A DNA stretch of 62,303 nt from Lachnospiraceae bacterium (GCA_022766245.1 JALEPL010000042.1:1-62303), one strand, 5' to 3'. Shown: positions 1 to 10,288, counted from the stretch's first letter. Notes: generated by a model from the letters alone, not told the origin. A program made the numbers and translations.

Positions 1-21
1 GTAATTTTTATAACTACCCAT
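1..21 (-). CDS. Start of an antitoxin-like gene, cut by window edge
   Basis: Only seven codons are visible (MGSYKNY), running off the left edge. The ATG at 21 follows a GGAGG ribosome binding site. It overlaps the TAG stop of the decayed toxin at 14-246. A toxin gene overlapping the next start is the usual layout of HigB/HigA-like pairs, in which the downstream gene is an HTH antitoxin. The identity rests only on position. Confidence 0.35.
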
Positions 22-246
22 TCTGATGCCTCCTTTCATAATCGTCTTTATATTTCTTCGCTAAAGCCAATTCTGGTTTTGGTGTCTTTTGCGTTTTCTT
101 TGTAAAACCATTTGTCAGCACAGCCTTATTTCCCACGAAAAGAAATATAAAACTCTTGTGATATCTGAACCTTGTTTCGTCCGTAACTCAAACATTCCAT
201 CCGTTATTTCTATCCCCCTGTCTATTAACAGGATGTTCAGGTAATA
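14..246 (-). pseudogene. Frameshifted RelE/HigB-type (Gp49-like) toxin remnant
   Basis: The minus strand encodes two frames that together look like the C-terminal two thirds of a phage Gp49-like / HigB mRNA interferase. One frame reads DGMFELRTKQGSDITRVLYF, and the next reads FVGNKAVLTNGFTKKTQK followed by a basic KPELALAKKYKDDYERR tail. The family normally has FELR..RVLYFF..G.KAVLTNGF.KK in one frame. Restoring a single T in the run near 140-150 rejoins the frames. The N-terminal part is missing and runs into the decayed gene at 255-471. The gene is presumably inactive; the antitoxin start behind it looks intact. Confidence 0.6.
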
Positions 247-254
247 ATAATACT

Positions 255-471
255 TTATATAATATTATCTACTTTCAGCTTCCTCATATTTTTGTAATAA
301 GTACCTCTGGCAGCACCTACCAGCTTCATACATTCAGCATCATCACCAGCCACTTCATAGTGATACAACCCCTGCGGAACGGAAGACCTCTCAATTCATA
401 CATCACAAAATTCACACTCCACAGACACAAACCATTTCAAAATTCTCGGCATTATAATCATATCTTGCCAT
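255..471 (-). pseudogene. Decayed LPD28-like mobile-element protein
   Basis: An ATG at 471 with a strong GGAGG site opens MARYDYNAENFEMVCV, then stops. In another frame the sequence continues CEFCDV, a TGA, IERSSVPQGLYHYEVAGDD. This matches the pattern of LPD28 (large polyvalent protein-associated domain 28) proteins, which have a short N-terminal stretch and then RIDRSTVPEGLY-like residues. One frameshift and one stop (CGA to TGA would explain it) separate the parts. The end, ECMKLVGAARGTYYKNMRK, resembles the C-terminal helix-turn-helix of small recombinases, so the remnant may be a fusion of two fragments. Family assignment is from memory of the motif. Confidence 0.5.
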
Positions 472-659
472 GTTCCTTCCTCCTCAAATTCGGGCATAAA
501 AAATCCACAGAACAGATTTCTCTATCCTGTCCACTCAATTTTATCAAATCCCGAAAACCCGCACAAAACAAGGCTTTTCTGGACTAAACAAAACTGGAAA
601 ATTGATTGCCTTCCTGAAAGCCCTTCACCAGCGCTTCGATGGCACATCTGTAGGTGCTG
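472..659. other. Non-coding stretch between mobile remnants and trmO
   Basis: No intact gene is seen. Directly after the trmO stop the minus strand can be read as STYRCAIEALVKGFQEGNQF before a stop, which looks protein-like but has no start of its own. It may be a remnant of the former downstream neighbour. No clear terminator follows trmO. Confidence 0.3.
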
Positions 660-1346
660 TCAGAGCGGCACCACTTCAAAAACCGTAAGCAAATTTCCAT
701 CTACGGTAAAGTGTACGTCAAATCCGGCAAATGATACGCCGTATTTGCGCTCCGGATCGTTGTGATAGGAAGGTCTTGGATCCTGCTTTAGCACTTCCAC
801 GATGGCCTGACGTTTCTCAGGAGGATAGATATTTAAAAGTTCTTCCGGGAAGTCCACTTTCAGTTCATAGTCCTTCACATCATGGGCAAAGCCTTCTCTG
901 GCGTCAGGATGACAGTCCGCATAGGGCAGATAGGGTTTGATATCGTAAATGGGCGTGCCATCCCGCAGATCCACACCTGCCACATGAAGCACCGGTCCCT
1001 TCTCTCCATACTCGATCCGCTCCAGCTTCACAGAGGAGAGTCCGATGGGATTGGGGCGAAATGGCGACCGGGTAGCAAATACTCCCACATGCTTTTTCCC
1101 ACCAAGCCTGGGTGGTGTCACTGTGGCTGACCAGTTGCTGCGGCCGGTTCCCTGAAACTGCCACAGCAGCCAAATATAGTTGAAGCCTTCCAGCCCCTTC
1201 ACCGCATCCGGGCTGCGGTACTCCGGCTCAAAGACAATGACTCCCTTCAACTCTTCGATGAGATTGCTCTGTCTGGGAATCCCGAACTTCTCCGGGAAGT
1301 CAGTGTGTATATGTGCAATGATTTTCATGGTATGAACTTCGTTCAT
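660..1346 (-). CDS. trmO: tRNA N6-methyltransferase TrmO (TsaA/YaeB family)
   Basis: TrmO methylates N6-threonylcarbamoyladenosine at position 37 of ACY-decoding tRNAs, using S-adenosylmethionine. The protein is 228 residues, the usual length. Residues 93-107 carry the family signature RSPFRPNPIGLSSVK, preceded by the conserved LWQF and PPRLGG segments, and followed by GVDLRDGTPIYDIKPY. The ATG at 1346 has GGGAGG six bases upstream, which favours it over the internal ATG six codons in. It lies downstream of secA on the same strand, separated by a hairpin, so it may be transcribed on its own. Confidence 0.9.
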   Translation of the reverse strand: MNEVHTMKIIAHIHTDFPEKFGIPRQSNLIEELKGVIVFEPEYRSPDAVKGLEGFNYIWLLWQFQGTGRSNWSATVTPPRLGGKKHVGVFATRSPFRPNPIGLSSVKLERIEYGEKGPVLHVAGVDLRDGTPIYDIKPYLPYADCHPDAREGFAHDVKDYELKVDFPEELLNIYPPEKRQAIVEVLKQDPRPSYHNDPERKYGVSFAGFDVHFTVDGNLLTVFEVVPL

Positions 1347-1367
1347 GGTTCCTCCCTATAGATGTAA

Positions 1368-1393
1368 CGCCTCCGTCCCGAAGGACGAAGGCG
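1368..1393 (-). terminator. Hairpin between secA and trmO
   Basis: GCCTCCGTCC and GGACGAAGGC pair around a CGAA tetraloop, with one mismatch. The minus strand has no strong T run, so this may be a weak terminator or a processing hairpin. Confidence 0.5.
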
Positions 1394-1447
1394 CTTCTAA
1401 CATTTTTTCCTATACTAGTGTAACTCCGAGAATGAATTTTGCTATTC

Positions 1448-4018
1448 TTACTGATTTCTGCCACAACACTGTTTGTATTTTTTGCCGCTTCCGCAAGGAC
1501 AGGGTGCATTGGGATAAATCTTGGCAGCCGCCCGCTTCTTGGGCTCATTTCTGGCAGTCTCATCCTTATTGGTTCCGGTAACCTTTGCCACCTGCTCACG
1601 CTCTACCTTCTGCTCAACACGAACATGCATCAGCATCCGAACCGTTTCTTCCTGAATATTGGCAGTCATCTCGTCAAACATATCAAATCCGCTCATCTTG
1701 TACTCTACCAACGGATCTCTCTGTCCATAGGACTGCAGTCCGATACCCTGACGCAGCTGATCCATATCGTCGATGTGATCCATCCACTTGCGGTCGATGG
1801 ACTTTAACAGAACCACGCGCTCCAATTCACGGACAGCCTCGGGCTCCGGGAACTCTGCTTCTTTTGTCTCATACAGCTTCACAGCCTTTTCCTTAAGGAC
1901 ATGCTTCAGCTTCTTTACATCCTTACATTCCTTAGCCATCTCAGGTGTCACCTGCTCAATGGGAATTATGGGCAAAAGGAGATTATTCAGCTCGTTTAAG
2001 TTCCACTCTTCACTTGACATATCAGAAGAAATACAGCGGTCGATCACTGCCTCCACCTGATCGTTGATCATCTTGTAGATTACGTCACGCATGCTCTCAC
2101 CATTTAACACACGAAGTCTCTCTGCATAGATAATCTCACGCTGGTCATTCATAACCTGATCATACTCTAACAAATTCTTTCTGATTCCAAAGTTGTTGCC
2201 CTCGATTTTCTTCTGAGCAGACTCGATGGACTTGGTAAGCATCTTGTGCTGAATCTGTTCACCCTCAGGAATACCCATTGCATTGAACATACTCACCAGC
2301 TTTTCAGATCCGAACAATCTCAGCAGATCGTCCTCTAAGGACAGGAAGAACTGGGACTCTCCCGGATCTCCCTGACGTCCGGAACGTCCACGGAGCTGAT
2401 TGTCAATTCGTCTGGATTCATGACGCTCCGTACCGATAATCTTTAATCCACCGGCTGCCTTGGCATCATCATCCAGCTTAATATCGGTACCACGACCAGC
2501 CATGTTCGTTGCAATGGTAACTGCACCATGGATACCTGCATCTGCTACGATTTCAGCCTCCAATTCATGGAACTTCGCATTCAATACCTTATGAGGAATT
2601 CCTCTCTTATTCAAAAGCTTGCTTACCAGTTCGGAGGTATCGATATTGATGGTACCAACCAAAACTGGCTGTCCCTTTGCGTGTGACTCCTCTACTGCAT
2701 CTGCCACAGCCTTGAACTTTTCTTTCTTCGTCTTATATACTACGTCCTCATGATCGATACGGGCCACCGGACGATTGGTGGGAATCTCGATTACATCCAT
2801 TCCATAGATATCTCGGAACTCCTTCTCCTCAGTCAATGCAGTACCGGTCATACCGGATTTTTTCTCGTATTTATTAAAGAAATTCTGGAAAGTAATGCTG
2901 GCCAGGGTTCTGCTCTCACGTTTTACCTTTACATGCTCTTTTGCCTCGATGGCCTGATGAAGTCCATCAGAATAACGGCGCCCCGGCATGATACGTCCAG
3001 TAAACTCGTCTACAATAAGTACCTCATCATCCTTCACTACATAATCCTGGTCCCGAAACATCAGGTTGTGTGCACGAAGAGCCAGAATGATATTGTGCTG
3101 GATTTCCAGATTATCTGCATCGGCCAGGTTATCAATATGGAAGAACTGCTCTACCTTTTTCACACCTTCACTGGTAAGATTTACCACCTTATCCTTCTCA
3201 TCAACGATAAAGTCTCCGTCCTCTTCAATCTCTACGCCCATGATCGCATCCATCTTACTGAATTCCTTCTGGTCTGCACCACGCTTCAGCTGTCTCGCCA
3301 ATACATCGCAGGCTTCGTAGATGCTGGTGGATTTTCCGCTCTGTCCGGAAATAATCAGCGGAGTTCTTGCCTCGTCAATCAACACGGAGTCTACCTCATC
3401 GATGATGGCATAGCTCAATCCACGCTGTACCAGCTGTTCTTTGTAAATGACCATGTTATCGCGCAGATAATCAAATCCCAACTCATTATTTGTGATATAT
3501 GTAATATCACAGTTATAAGCCGCCTGACGCGAGGGACCGTCCATACTATTTAAGACCACACCTACGGTCAGACCCAGAAATGTGTGAACCTGTCCCATCC
3601 ACTCAGCATCACGCTTTGCCAGATATTCGTTGACCGTAACCACATGCACACCTTTTCCAGCAAGTGCATTTAAATATGCGGGTAAGGTTGCCACCAATGT
3701 CTTACCTTCACCGGTTCTCATCTCAGCAATACGACCCTGATGAAGAATGATCCCACCAATGAGCTGGACACGATAATGCTCCATGCCCAGTACACGCTTT
3801 GCCGCCTCACGGACTACTGCATATGCCTCCGGCAGGAGATCATCCAGTGTCTCGCCCTCTTCCAGTCGTTTCTTAAATTCTGTTGTCTTATTCTTTAATT
3901 CGTCATCCGACAGGGCCTGCATACTCTCCCGGTAGGACTCGATCTTATCAACAATCGGGTAGATTCGTTTTAATTCCCTCTCACTGTGAGTTCCAAAGAT
4001 TTTTTCGATTGCTTTCAT
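1448..4018 (-). CDS. secA: Preprotein translocase ATPase SecA
   Basis: SecA is the cytosolic motor that drives unfolded preproteins through the SecYEG channel. The 856-residue protein has the full domain order. The Walker A motif GEGKT is at 103-107, the DEVD Walker B box is near 205-212, and the preprotein crosslinking domain follows. The second helicase domain contains NMAGRGTDI and [13 protein letters not shown]. The last 20 residues form the zinc-binding SEC-C tail [14 protein letters not shown], which contacts SecB-like partners and the membrane. A TAGGAG site precedes the ATG. It appears to be transcribed alone. Confidence 0.97.
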   Translation of the reverse strand: MKAIEKIFGTHSERELKRIYPIVDKIESYRESMQALSDDELKNKTTEFKKRLEEGETLDDLLPEAYAVVREAAKRVLGMEHYRVQLIGGIILHQGRIAEMRTGEGKTLVATLPAYLNALAGKGVHVVTVNEYLAKRDAEWMGQVHTFLGLTVGVVLNSMDGPSRQAAYNCDITYITNNELGFDYLRDNMVIYKEQLVQRGLSYAIIDEVDSVLIDEARTPLIISGQSGKSTSIYEACDVLARQLKRGADQKEFSKMDAIMGVEIEEDGDFIVDEKDKVVNLTSEGVKKVEQFFHIDNLADADNLEIQHNIILALRAHNLMFRDQDYVVKDDEVLIVDEFTGRIMPGRRYSDGLHQAIEAKEHVKVKRESRTLASITFQNFFNKYEKKSGMTGTALTEEKEFRDIYGMDVIEIPTNRPVARIDHEDVVYKTKKEKFKAVADAVEESHAKGQPVLVGTINIDTSELVSKLLNKRGIPHKVLNAKFHELEAEIVADAGIHGAVTIATNMAGRGTDIKLDDDAKAAGGLKIIGTERHESRRIDNQLRGRSGRQGDPGESQFFLSLEDDLLRLFGSEKLVSMFNAMGIPEGEQIQHKMLTKSIESAQKKIEGNNFGIRKNLLEYDQVMNDQREIIYAERLRVLNGESMRDVIYKMINDQVEAVIDRCISSDMSSEEWNLNELNNLLLPIIPIEQVTPEMAKECKDVKKLKHVLKEKAVKLYETKEAEFPEPEAVRELERVVLLKSIDRKWMDHIDDMDQLRQGIGLQSYGQRDPLVEYKMSGFDMFDEMTANIQEETVRMLMHVRVEQKVEREQVAKVTGTNKDETARNEPKKRAAAKIYPNAPCPCGSGKKYKQCCGRNQ

Positions 4019-4151
4019 TCTTTGCTCCTATTCACTACACTGATATTTATATCCATACGTTTTCAAGCGATTTATGCGTTTTATCATAAATCTATTCTTA
4101 ACAGATATATTCATACATTGTTATATTGTAACACTATCTTTCCTATATCAC

Positions 4152-4181
4152 AAGAAAAAAAGAGCCGCAAGCGACTCTTTC
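4152..4181 (-). terminator. Rho-independent terminator after pflA
   Basis: On the minus strand AAAGAGTCGC and GCGGCTCTTT form a stem with a short loop, followed by a run of T. It lies just past the pflA stop, closing the pfl operon before secA. Confidence 0.8.
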
Positions 4182-4191
4182 GTGATTATCT

Positions 4192-4929
4192 CTACTCCTT
4201 TACAATCTCTAAAATATCTTCAGCAGCTTTTACTTCCTCCGCATCCGGGGTACGAACGCCCTCCAGAGGATAATCGATGCCCAGCTTCTCCCACTTGAAC
4301 TTGCCAAGCGTATGATAAGGCAAAATCTCCACACGGGTCACAGTCTTTAAGGACTTAATGAAGGTGTTCAGCTCTTTTAAACCTTCCTCGTCATCGGTCA
4401 AATCCGGAACTAATACATGGCGAATCCACATATCTTTTCCGTGGTCAGACAGATACTGTGCCATCTGAAGGATATTGCTGTTAGTCCACTTGGTCAGTAC
4501 CTTATGCTTCTCATCATCGATTTCCTTGATATCCAGCATAAACAAATCTGTCACTTCCATCAGCTCATTAAACTTGCTGATAAAAGGCTCCTCCAGTGTA
4601 AAAGGATTTCCACTGGTGTCCACCGTGGTATGCACGCCCTTTTCCTTTGCCAGCTTAAAGAATTCAATCAGGAAATCAATCTGGAGCAGTGGTTCTCCTC
4701 CACTGACGGTGATTCCTCCGTCTTTTCCCCAGTAATTCTTATAGCGGAATACCTTATTAAAAAGATCCTGCGGAGTCCATTCCTCACCCACTTCTGTGTT
4801 CCAGGTCTCCGGATTATGACAATACTTGCATCTCATGCGACACCCCTGTAGGAATATAACAAAGCGTACGCCGGGTCCATCTACCAGGCCGAAGCTCTCC
4901 AGGGAATGTACTTTTCCGATTGTGCTCAT
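4192..4929 (-). CDS. pflA: Pyruvate formate-lyase activating enzyme
   Basis: This radical SAM enzyme abstracts a hydrogen from the active glycine of PflB, creating the glycyl radical under anaerobic conditions. At 245 residues it has the normal length. The iron-sulfur cluster motif CRMRCKYCHNP (CxxxCxxC) is at about 30-40, followed by GGEPLLQ. The N-terminus (VHSLESFGLVDGPGVRFVIF) is typical of PflA. It lies directly downstream of pflB on the same strand with a hairpin between, so it is probably co-transcribed at a lower level than pflB. AGGAG precedes the ATG. Confidence 0.96.
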   Translation of the reverse strand: MSTIGKVHSLESFGLVDGPGVRFVIFLQGCRMRCKYCHNPETWNTEVGEEWTPQDLFNKVFRYKNYWGKDGGITVSGGEPLLQIDFLIEFFKLAKEKGVHTTVDTSGNPFTLEEPFISKFNELMEVTDLFMLDIKEIDDEKHKVLTKWTNSNILQMAQYLSDHGKDMWIRHVLVPDLTDDEEGLKELNTFIKSLKTVTRVEILPYHTLGKFKWEKLGIDYPLEGVRTPDAEEVKAAEDILEIVKE

Positions 4930-4967
4930 TTGGTTTCTCCTTTCTCTCTAATATATAATGGATAAAC

Positions 4968-4997
4968 AATTTGCGCAGAGAAAACTCTGCGCAAATT
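4968..4997 (-). promoter_or_regulatory. Perfect 13-bp hairpin between pflB and pflA
   Basis: AATTTGCGCAGAG and CTCTGCGCAAATT are perfectly complementary around a four-base loop. There is no long T run, so it could be a partial terminator or an RNA-stability element. Either would keep the activase below the abundant lyase. Confidence 0.65.
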
Positions 4998-5074
4998 ATA
5001 TTCTTCACGTAACTGCATGCGATTATGCAGCCGCCCTAACTATTCAGTATTGTAACTGTACAGCCTCTTCTAAA

Positions 5075-7327
5075 TTACAGAGATGCGTGGCAGGTTCTGG
5101 AGATAACGTCCATCTGCTGCTCTTTGGTTAAGTCGATGAACTTAACAGCATATCCGGATACACGAATGGTGAAGTTTGCGTACTCCTCTTTCTCCGGATG
5201 CTCCATAGCATCGATTAACTTCTCTGTTCCGAATACGTTTACGTTCAGATGATGTGCTCCCTGATCAAAGTATCCATCCATAGCCTGAACTAAGTTTGTA
5301 ACCTGCTCCGGCTCAGAATGTCCAAGTGCATCCGGGTTAATGGTCTGGGTATTAGAAATACCATCCAGAGCCCACTCGTAAGGAATCTTAGCTACAGAGT
5401 TCAGTGAAGCAAGAAGTCCGCTCTGCTCTGCACCGTAAGCCGGGTTAGCACCAGGTGATAAAGGCTCACCAGCTTTTCTTCCGTCAGGCATAGCACCTGT
5501 TGCCTTACCATATACAACGTTTGATGTAATGGTCAGGATAGAGGTGGTAGGCTCAGAGTTACGATAGGTGTGATGCTTCTTGATCTTCTCCATGAAGGTC
5601 TTTAACAGCCATACACCGATCTCGTCTGCGCGGTCATCATCGTTACCGTAACGAGGGAAGTCACCCTCTGTCTCGTAATCTACAACGATTCCGTTCTCAT
5701 CACGGATACATTTAACCTTTGCATACTTGATAGCACTTAAGGAATCGATAACGTGTGAGAATCCTGCAATACCTGTTGCGAAGGTTCTTCTTACGTCTGT
5801 ATCGATCAATGCTAACTCAGCATACTCATAGAAGTATTTGTCATGCATATACTGGATCAGATTCAGGATATTTACATACAATCCTGCTAACCAATCTAAC
5901 ATTACATCGTATTTTGCCATAACCTCATCGTAGTCTAAGTACTCAGAAGTAATCGGCTGATATGCAGGTCCTACCTGAACCTTGTTCTTCTCGTCAATAC
6001 CACCGTTGATAGCGTACAGTAAGCACTTAGCAAGGTTTGCTCTAGCTCCGAAGAACTGCATCTCTTTACCAGTCTGTGTAGCAGATACACAGCAGCAGAT
6101 AGCGTAATCATCGCCCCATACAGGCTTCATAACATCATCGTTCTCGTACTGAACAGAGCTTGTGCGGATAGAAATAGCTGCCGCATATCTCTTGAATGAC
6201 TCAGGCAGTGCAGAAGAGTAAAGCACTGTGATGTTCGGCTCCGGTGAAGGTCCCATGTTCTCCAGTGTATGAAGTACACGGAAGTCTGTCTTGGTAACCA
6301 TAGAACGTCCGTCAACACCAATACCAGCCAGGTCGATGGTAGCCCATACCGGATCACCGGAGAATAACTGGTTGTAAGAGTTACAACGAGCGAACTTAAC
6401 CATTCTGAACTTCATGATCATGTGGTCAACTAACTCCTGTGCCTCTGTCTCTGTTAACACACCGTTCTTCAGGTCTCTCTCTACATAGATATCTAAGAAT
6501 GTACATACACGTCCGATGGACATTGCAGCACCGTTCTGGGTCTTGATTGCTGCCAGGTATCCGAAGTAGGTCCACTGGAATGCTTCCTTAGCGTTCTTAG
6601 CCGGCTGAGAGATATCGAAGCCGTAGATCTCTGCCATCTCCTTCATTCCCTTTAATGCATTAATCTGGCCTGTTAACTCTTCTCTCTGACGGATGATGTC
6701 ATCTGTCATAACGCCGCATCCGCAGTTTGCCTTATCCTTTTCCTTCTCCTCGATCAGGACATCGATACCATACAGAGCTACTCTTCTGTAATCACCTACG
6801 ATACGTCCACGTCCGTATGTATCCGGAAGTCCTGTAACGATCTTGTTCTTACGAGCTGCTCTCATCTCAGGTGTGTAAGCATCGAATACTGCCTGGTTGT
6901 GAGTCTTGTGATACTCTGTGAAGATTTTGTGGAGCTCAGGGTTGGGCTCATATCCGTACTCGGTCAGAGACTTCTCTGCCATCTGGATACCACCGTAAGG
7001 CATGAATGCTCTCTTTAAAGGCTTATCTGTCTGTAAACCAACGATCTGCTCTAAATCCTTTAAGCTCTCGTCAATGTAGCCAGCGCCATGAGATGTAAGG
7101 GATGATACGATATCTGTATCCATATCCAGAACACCGCCCTTTGCACGCTCTTCCTTCTGTAACTGCTGTAACTTACCCCACAATTTGTCTGTTGCCTCGG
7201 TAGGTCCTGCTAAGAAGCTCTCATCTCCATCGTAGGGAGTGTAGTTCTTCTGGATGAAATCACGAACATTGATTTCTTCTTTCCAGAGTCTTCCTTCGAA
7301 ACCATTCCACTGCTCAAATTCTCTCAT
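5075..7327 (-). CDS. pflB: Formate acetyltransferase (pyruvate formate-lyase)
   Basis: PFL converts pyruvate and CoA into acetyl-CoA and formate, a main anaerobic fermentation step. The 750-residue protein has the paired active-site cysteines in [14 protein letters not shown] and the radical glycine in RVSGYAVKF near the C-terminus. The reading frame is open for 29 more codons upstream, but that part is low-complexity ([14 protein letters not shown]). The ATG at 7327 has AAGGAGAAG just ahead and starts [10 protein letters not shown], as in other PFLs. It is followed by pflA. The acetyl-CoA it makes feeds the butyrate route that ends in the CoA-transferase at 14377. Confidence 0.97.
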   Translation of the reverse strand: MREFEQWNGFEGRLWKEEINVRDFIQKNYTPYDGDESFLAGPTEATDKLWGKLQQLQKEERAKGGVLDMDTDIVSSLTSHGAGYIDESLKDLEQIVGLQTDKPLKRAFMPYGGIQMAEKSLTEYGYEPNPELHKIFTEYHKTHNQAVFDAYTPEMRAARKNKIVTGLPDTYGRGRIVGDYRRVALYGIDVLIEEKEKDKANCGCGVMTDDIIRQREELTGQINALKGMKEMAEIYGFDISQPAKNAKEAFQWTYFGYLAAIKTQNGAAMSIGRVCTFLDIYVERDLKNGVLTETEAQELVDHMIMKFRMVKFARCNSYNQLFSGDPVWATIDLAGIGVDGRSMVTKTDFRVLHTLENMGPSPEPNITVLYSSALPESFKRYAAAISIRTSSVQYENDDVMKPVWGDDYAICCCVSATQTGKEMQFFGARANLAKCLLYAINGGIDEKNKVQVGPAYQPITSEYLDYDEVMAKYDVMLDWLAGLYVNILNLIQYMHDKYFYEYAELALIDTDVRRTFATGIAGFSHVIDSLSAIKYAKVKCIRDENGIVVDYETEGDFPRYGNDDDRADEIGVWLLKTFMEKIKKHHTYRNSEPTTSILTITSNVVYGKATGAMPDGRKAGEPLSPGANPAYGAEQSGLLASLNSVAKIPYEWALDGISNTQTINPDALGHSEPEQVTNLVQAMDGYFDQGAHHLNVNVFGTEKLIDAMEHPEKEEYANFTIRVSGYAVKFIDLTKEQQMDVISRTCHASL

Positions 7328-7494
7328 TTTCTTCTTCTCCTTTTCTTTTTGATTATTATTATTGTTGTGTTCTTCACCCAACATGTGGATAATGATACTT
7401 ATTACTAATTTCAACCGCCTTTATCGGTCACGTTTATATTAACATAGCATTCCTTGAAAAGCAACGGCTTCAAGCGTTGTTTCGTGTATTTTAT

Positions 7495-8301
7495 TCAGTA
7501 CAAAATCGGCCTCAGCATCCCCATCATGGCAATGGTTGAAAGCACTCCTCCGGCAAAATCCATACCACCTTTTTCGTACAGATACATATTCAGAAACATC
7601 ATGCCAAACGTAAGCAAAAGTACTGCCAGATTTCTATAGGATGCCCCCTCTGCCTTTGCATTGCTCAGCTTCTTTTCCAGAAAAACTAAATGCTTGGACC
7701 AATCACTCATCTGCTGCTGTCTGGTCTTTTTCTGATGGTACTGGCGTATCTCATCCATCCCCTCCAGTGTATCCTGCACAAATTCCTTCAGATCCTGTAT
7801 CCCTACCTGAACCTCCTCTTCCTTCCGTCCGTGAAATCTATCCGTAAAACAGGGAATCGCAACTGCGACAATCAGGCAGGATGCCAGTGCAAATAAACCA
7901 GACAGGATATGATAATGTCCGACATAGATCACCATGGTCAGGATGGTCAGCATGTCTATGGCTGCGGACAAAGCAGCATTTGCGCCATACATTTTTTCTC
8001 CAACAAAGACCAACGGGGCAGTGCCCACCCGTCTGGCACAGGATTTTTTCACATAATAAAGTATTCCTCCAGCCAGTGCCATCCCGAACAAAATCACACA
8101 TATCACCGGAGCAGTCATTCCCGGATGCATTGCTTTTTGACCCATCTCATGCAAAACCAGAGATGCTCCCATAATCGCAATGAAAATGGGACACAGATTG
8201 CTGAGCGTTCCACAAATCATCCCCGGAAGAAAACCCGGAAGCAGCGGCTTTACAGAACTCACAAATTTGATTTTAGGCAGGGCAATATTGTTTATACTCA
8301 T
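7495..8301 (-). CDS. Decayed ABC exporter half: membrane domain only
   Basis: This looks like the membrane part of a CydC/Bcr-type ABC half-transporter. Hydrophobic segments lie near 20-50, 65-85, 115-155 and 225-260, with a cytosolic helix DLKEFVQDTLEGMDEIRQYHQ as in loop 2 of exporters. Two parts are absent. The roughly 50-residue loop with coupling helix 1 is missing after LYYVKKSCARR. The whole ATPase domain is missing too: the protein ends at RPILY, where the ATPase would begin. It overlaps the preceding ABC gene by four bases (ATGA), so the two were an operon. Probably non-functional unless the partner supplies both ATP sites. Confidence 0.7.
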   Translation of the reverse strand: MSINNIALPKIKFVSSVKPLLPGFLPGMICGTLSNLCPIFIAIMGASLVLHEMGQKAMHPGMTAPVICVILFGMALAGGILYYVKKSCARRVGTAPLVFVGEKMYGANAALSAAIDMLTILTMVIYVGHYHILSGLFALASCLIVAVAIPCFTDRFHGRKEEEVQVGIQDLKEFVQDTLEGMDEIRQYHQKKTRQQQMSDWSKHLVFLEKKLSNAKAEGASYRNLAVLLLTFGMMFLNMYLYEKGGMDFAGGVLSTIAMMGMLRPILY

Positions 8302-9890
8302 GTTGGCTGCTCCTCCCTCTCCCGGTATTGACTCATAAATAATCTGCGGTAGGCACCGTTTTGCTGCATAAGCTGCTTATGTGTGCCTTTTTCAATCACC
8401 CGCCCCGCTTCCATCATGTAGACGCAGTCCGATCGAATGGCATGCAGAAGATTGTCAGAAATCAAAAGCACCGTTTTCTCCTTCGCCAATTCTCCGATAA
8501 TCCAGATAATGCGGTTCTCACTTTTTTCATCGATGCCAGACGCCGTTTCATCGAACAGGTAAATGGATGTATCATGCAAAAGTGCCCGAGCCAGGGCTAA
8601 AAGCTGACGTTGTCCCACAGAAAGGTCCTGTCCCCGCTCCATTAGCCGGGTAGCAAGGCCTTCCCTGGCCTGAAAATACTCAAAAAGATTCACGCGGGCA
8701 AGCACAGCCAGAAGCTCATCCTCCGTGGCAAGAGGCTTCGCCATCCGCAGATTTTCCTCCAGAGTACCGCTAAAAATATGACTGTCGTGTCCCACCAGTG
8801 TAATGTGCCGCAGCAGTTCCTCCTCTGCCATGTCGGAAATCTCCCGACTTCCCAGCAGGATTCGTCCCTGATACTCTCTGTTTTTTCCGGACAGAATGCC
8901 TGCGATTGTACTTTTGCCACAGCCCGGCTCACCCACCAGCGAAATAAAGCTTCCCGCAGACAGATTCATGGAAACCTCCTTTAAGGTTTCCCGTCCATCT
9001 GCGTGGCAGAAGCTTACCTCTTCCATGTATATGCCGGTTTTCTGTTCCTTCCAGCTCTCCTGCCCGCCTTCCTGTTCCGGCAGTTCCAGAAGCTTCCGGA
9101 TTCGCTCGCTTTTTTCTCTGACGATGTCTGCCTGTGTACTGTATGTTCCCCATCTGCGAAAAGGGGTAAAGAGTTCTAGCGACAGCAGCAGAATGGTAAG
9201 TGAGCCTGCCAGAGTTACGCTGCCCTTGGTAAACTCGTAAACCGTAATCAGTACACCCAAAACCACTCCGATATAGGCTGCCGTATCTGTCATGCCAGTT
9301 ATGTCAATCGGTTTATGAACTTGTTCTTCCCGTCGTTTCTCTCTGCAACCGATAGTTTTAGTAATGACTGCCCCAATGCATACAACGAGTATCTCGAATC
9401 CAAGCAATACCAGGCTGACCTTCCAGTCTACAAATGTCAACACTGCAAACAGGGTAATCGACGCCAATATACCATACCAGACCAGTGGAATGACTCTTCC
9501 AAGATATTCCCCCAGCTGCTCTACTCCCTCTGATGTCAACGCAGCCCATTCCGCAGTGCCTCCGTGTTTTTTGTAAGACTGTCCCATGCGAAGCAGTTTA
9601 TCATAAATTTGTTCCCGTAAAGTCTGCTTGGCCTCAGAACCGGCCAAAAAGGACATGCGTCCTGATATCCGATCTGCTGTGAACCACACCACAACCGTTC
9701 CCGTCAGTGCTGCCAATACCAGATAGTAATCAATGCGCTGATAGCTGTCATCCATCACCTTTTCCATAAAACCGGTCAGGGAAAAAATAGCCAATATCTG
9801 CGCCATCAGGGCAAACCAGCGAATCAGCACATGGTATATCATGTATTTTTTTGTATGGGGTAACAGGTCGAAAAGCCTTTTATCCATCAT
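8298..9890 (-). CDS. ABC exporter (CydD-like) with shortened membrane domain
   Basis: This half-transporter has a membrane domain (about 1-290) and an ATPase domain with Walker A GEPGCGKST, signature LSVGQRQLLALARAL and Walker B IYLFDETASGID. It is 530 residues, some 50-60 shorter than relatives. The gap lies between TIGCREKRREEQVH and TDTAAYIGVVLGV, where the long cytosolic loop with coupling helix 2 should be. That loop contacts the partner ATPase, so coupling is doubtful. GGGAGAG precedes the ATG, 35 bp after the cupin gene. The substrate is unknown. Confidence 0.75.
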   Translation of the reverse strand: MMDKRLFDLLPHTKKYMIYHVLIRWFALMAQILAIFSLTGFMEKVMDDSYQRIDYYLVLAALTGTVVVWFTADRISGRMSFLAGSEAKQTLREQIYDKLLRMGQSYKKHGGTAEWAALTSEGVEQLGEYLGRVIPLVWYGILASITLFAVLTFVDWKVSLVLLGFEILVVCIGAVITKTIGCREKRREEQVHKPIDITGMTDTAAYIGVVLGVLITVYEFTKGSVTLAGSLTILLLSLELFTPFRRWGTYSTQADIVREKSERIRKLLELPEQEGGQESWKEQKTGIYMEEVSFCHADGRETLKEVSMNLSAGSFISLVGEPGCGKSTIAGILSGKNREYQGRILLGSREISDMAEEELLRHITLVGHDSHIFSGTLEENLRMAKPLATEDELLAVLARVNLFEYFQAREGLATRLMERGQDLSVGQRQLLALARALLHDTSIYLFDETASGIDEKSENRIIWIIGELAKEKTVLLISDNLLHAIRSDCVYMMEAGRVIEKGTHKQLMQQNGAYRRLFMSQYREREEQPT

Positions 9891-9925
9891 TTCTCTCTCC
9901 CGGGAAATTATTTCTCAGTGGTTAT

Positions 9926-10258
9926 CTAGCAATGTTCCGGCACTACAGCAAAAAATACCAGCATGTCTGTTCCGGCATTAATCAGGCTGTGGGTATGTCC
10001 TTTGGGACAATAATGGCACTCTCCCGGCAGCAGCTGTTCCTCGGTATCGTCATAGATCACACGGCCGGTTCCACTGATGAGATAGATAATCTCGCTGTTG
10101 GTCTCATGAGTGTGAAGCCCGATGGTGGCACCGGGCTCTAACTGATCAAACATAATCTTGTTGTTTTCGTCGCTGTAGATTTTTGCGATGAAGTTGCCCT
10201 GACCACCCTTAAACCCGGGAATGGTCTGTTCCGGAATGTCGTTGAAACTGATTATCAT
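9926..10258 (-). CDS. Small cupin-domain protein
   Basis: The 110-residue protein is a single cupin barrel. The first metal-binding motif is GLHTHETNSEIIYLISGTG, and the second is GECHYCPKGHTHSLIN, with histidines and glutamate in the expected places. Such proteins bind a metal ion and act as isomerases, dioxygenases or small-molecule sensors; the substrate cannot be read from sequence. AAGGAG precedes the ATG. It sits between the nuclease and the two ABC halves on one strand and may be the first gene of their operon. Confidence 0.8.
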   Translation of the reverse strand: MIISFNDIPEQTIPGFKGGQGNFIAKIYSDENNKIMFDQLEPGATIGLHTHETNSEIIYLISGTGRVIYDDTEEQLLPGECHYCPKGHTHSLINAGTDMLVFFAVVPEHC

Positions 10259-10288
10259 ATTGTTTTCTCCTTGTCTTCTCTTATTTAT

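Noticed and set aside
360-587. Plus-strand small protein at the left edge
   Set aside because: It lies antisense to the decayed LPD28-like gene and has no ribosome binding site.
1368-1393. Riboswitch ahead of trmO
   Set aside because: Only a single hairpin is present, with no conserved aptamer features.
2750-3553. Long plus-strand frame within secA
   Set aside because: Antisense shadow of secA with no ribosome binding site or domain pattern; the same holds for long antisense frames in mfd, glgC, the symporter and the recombinase.
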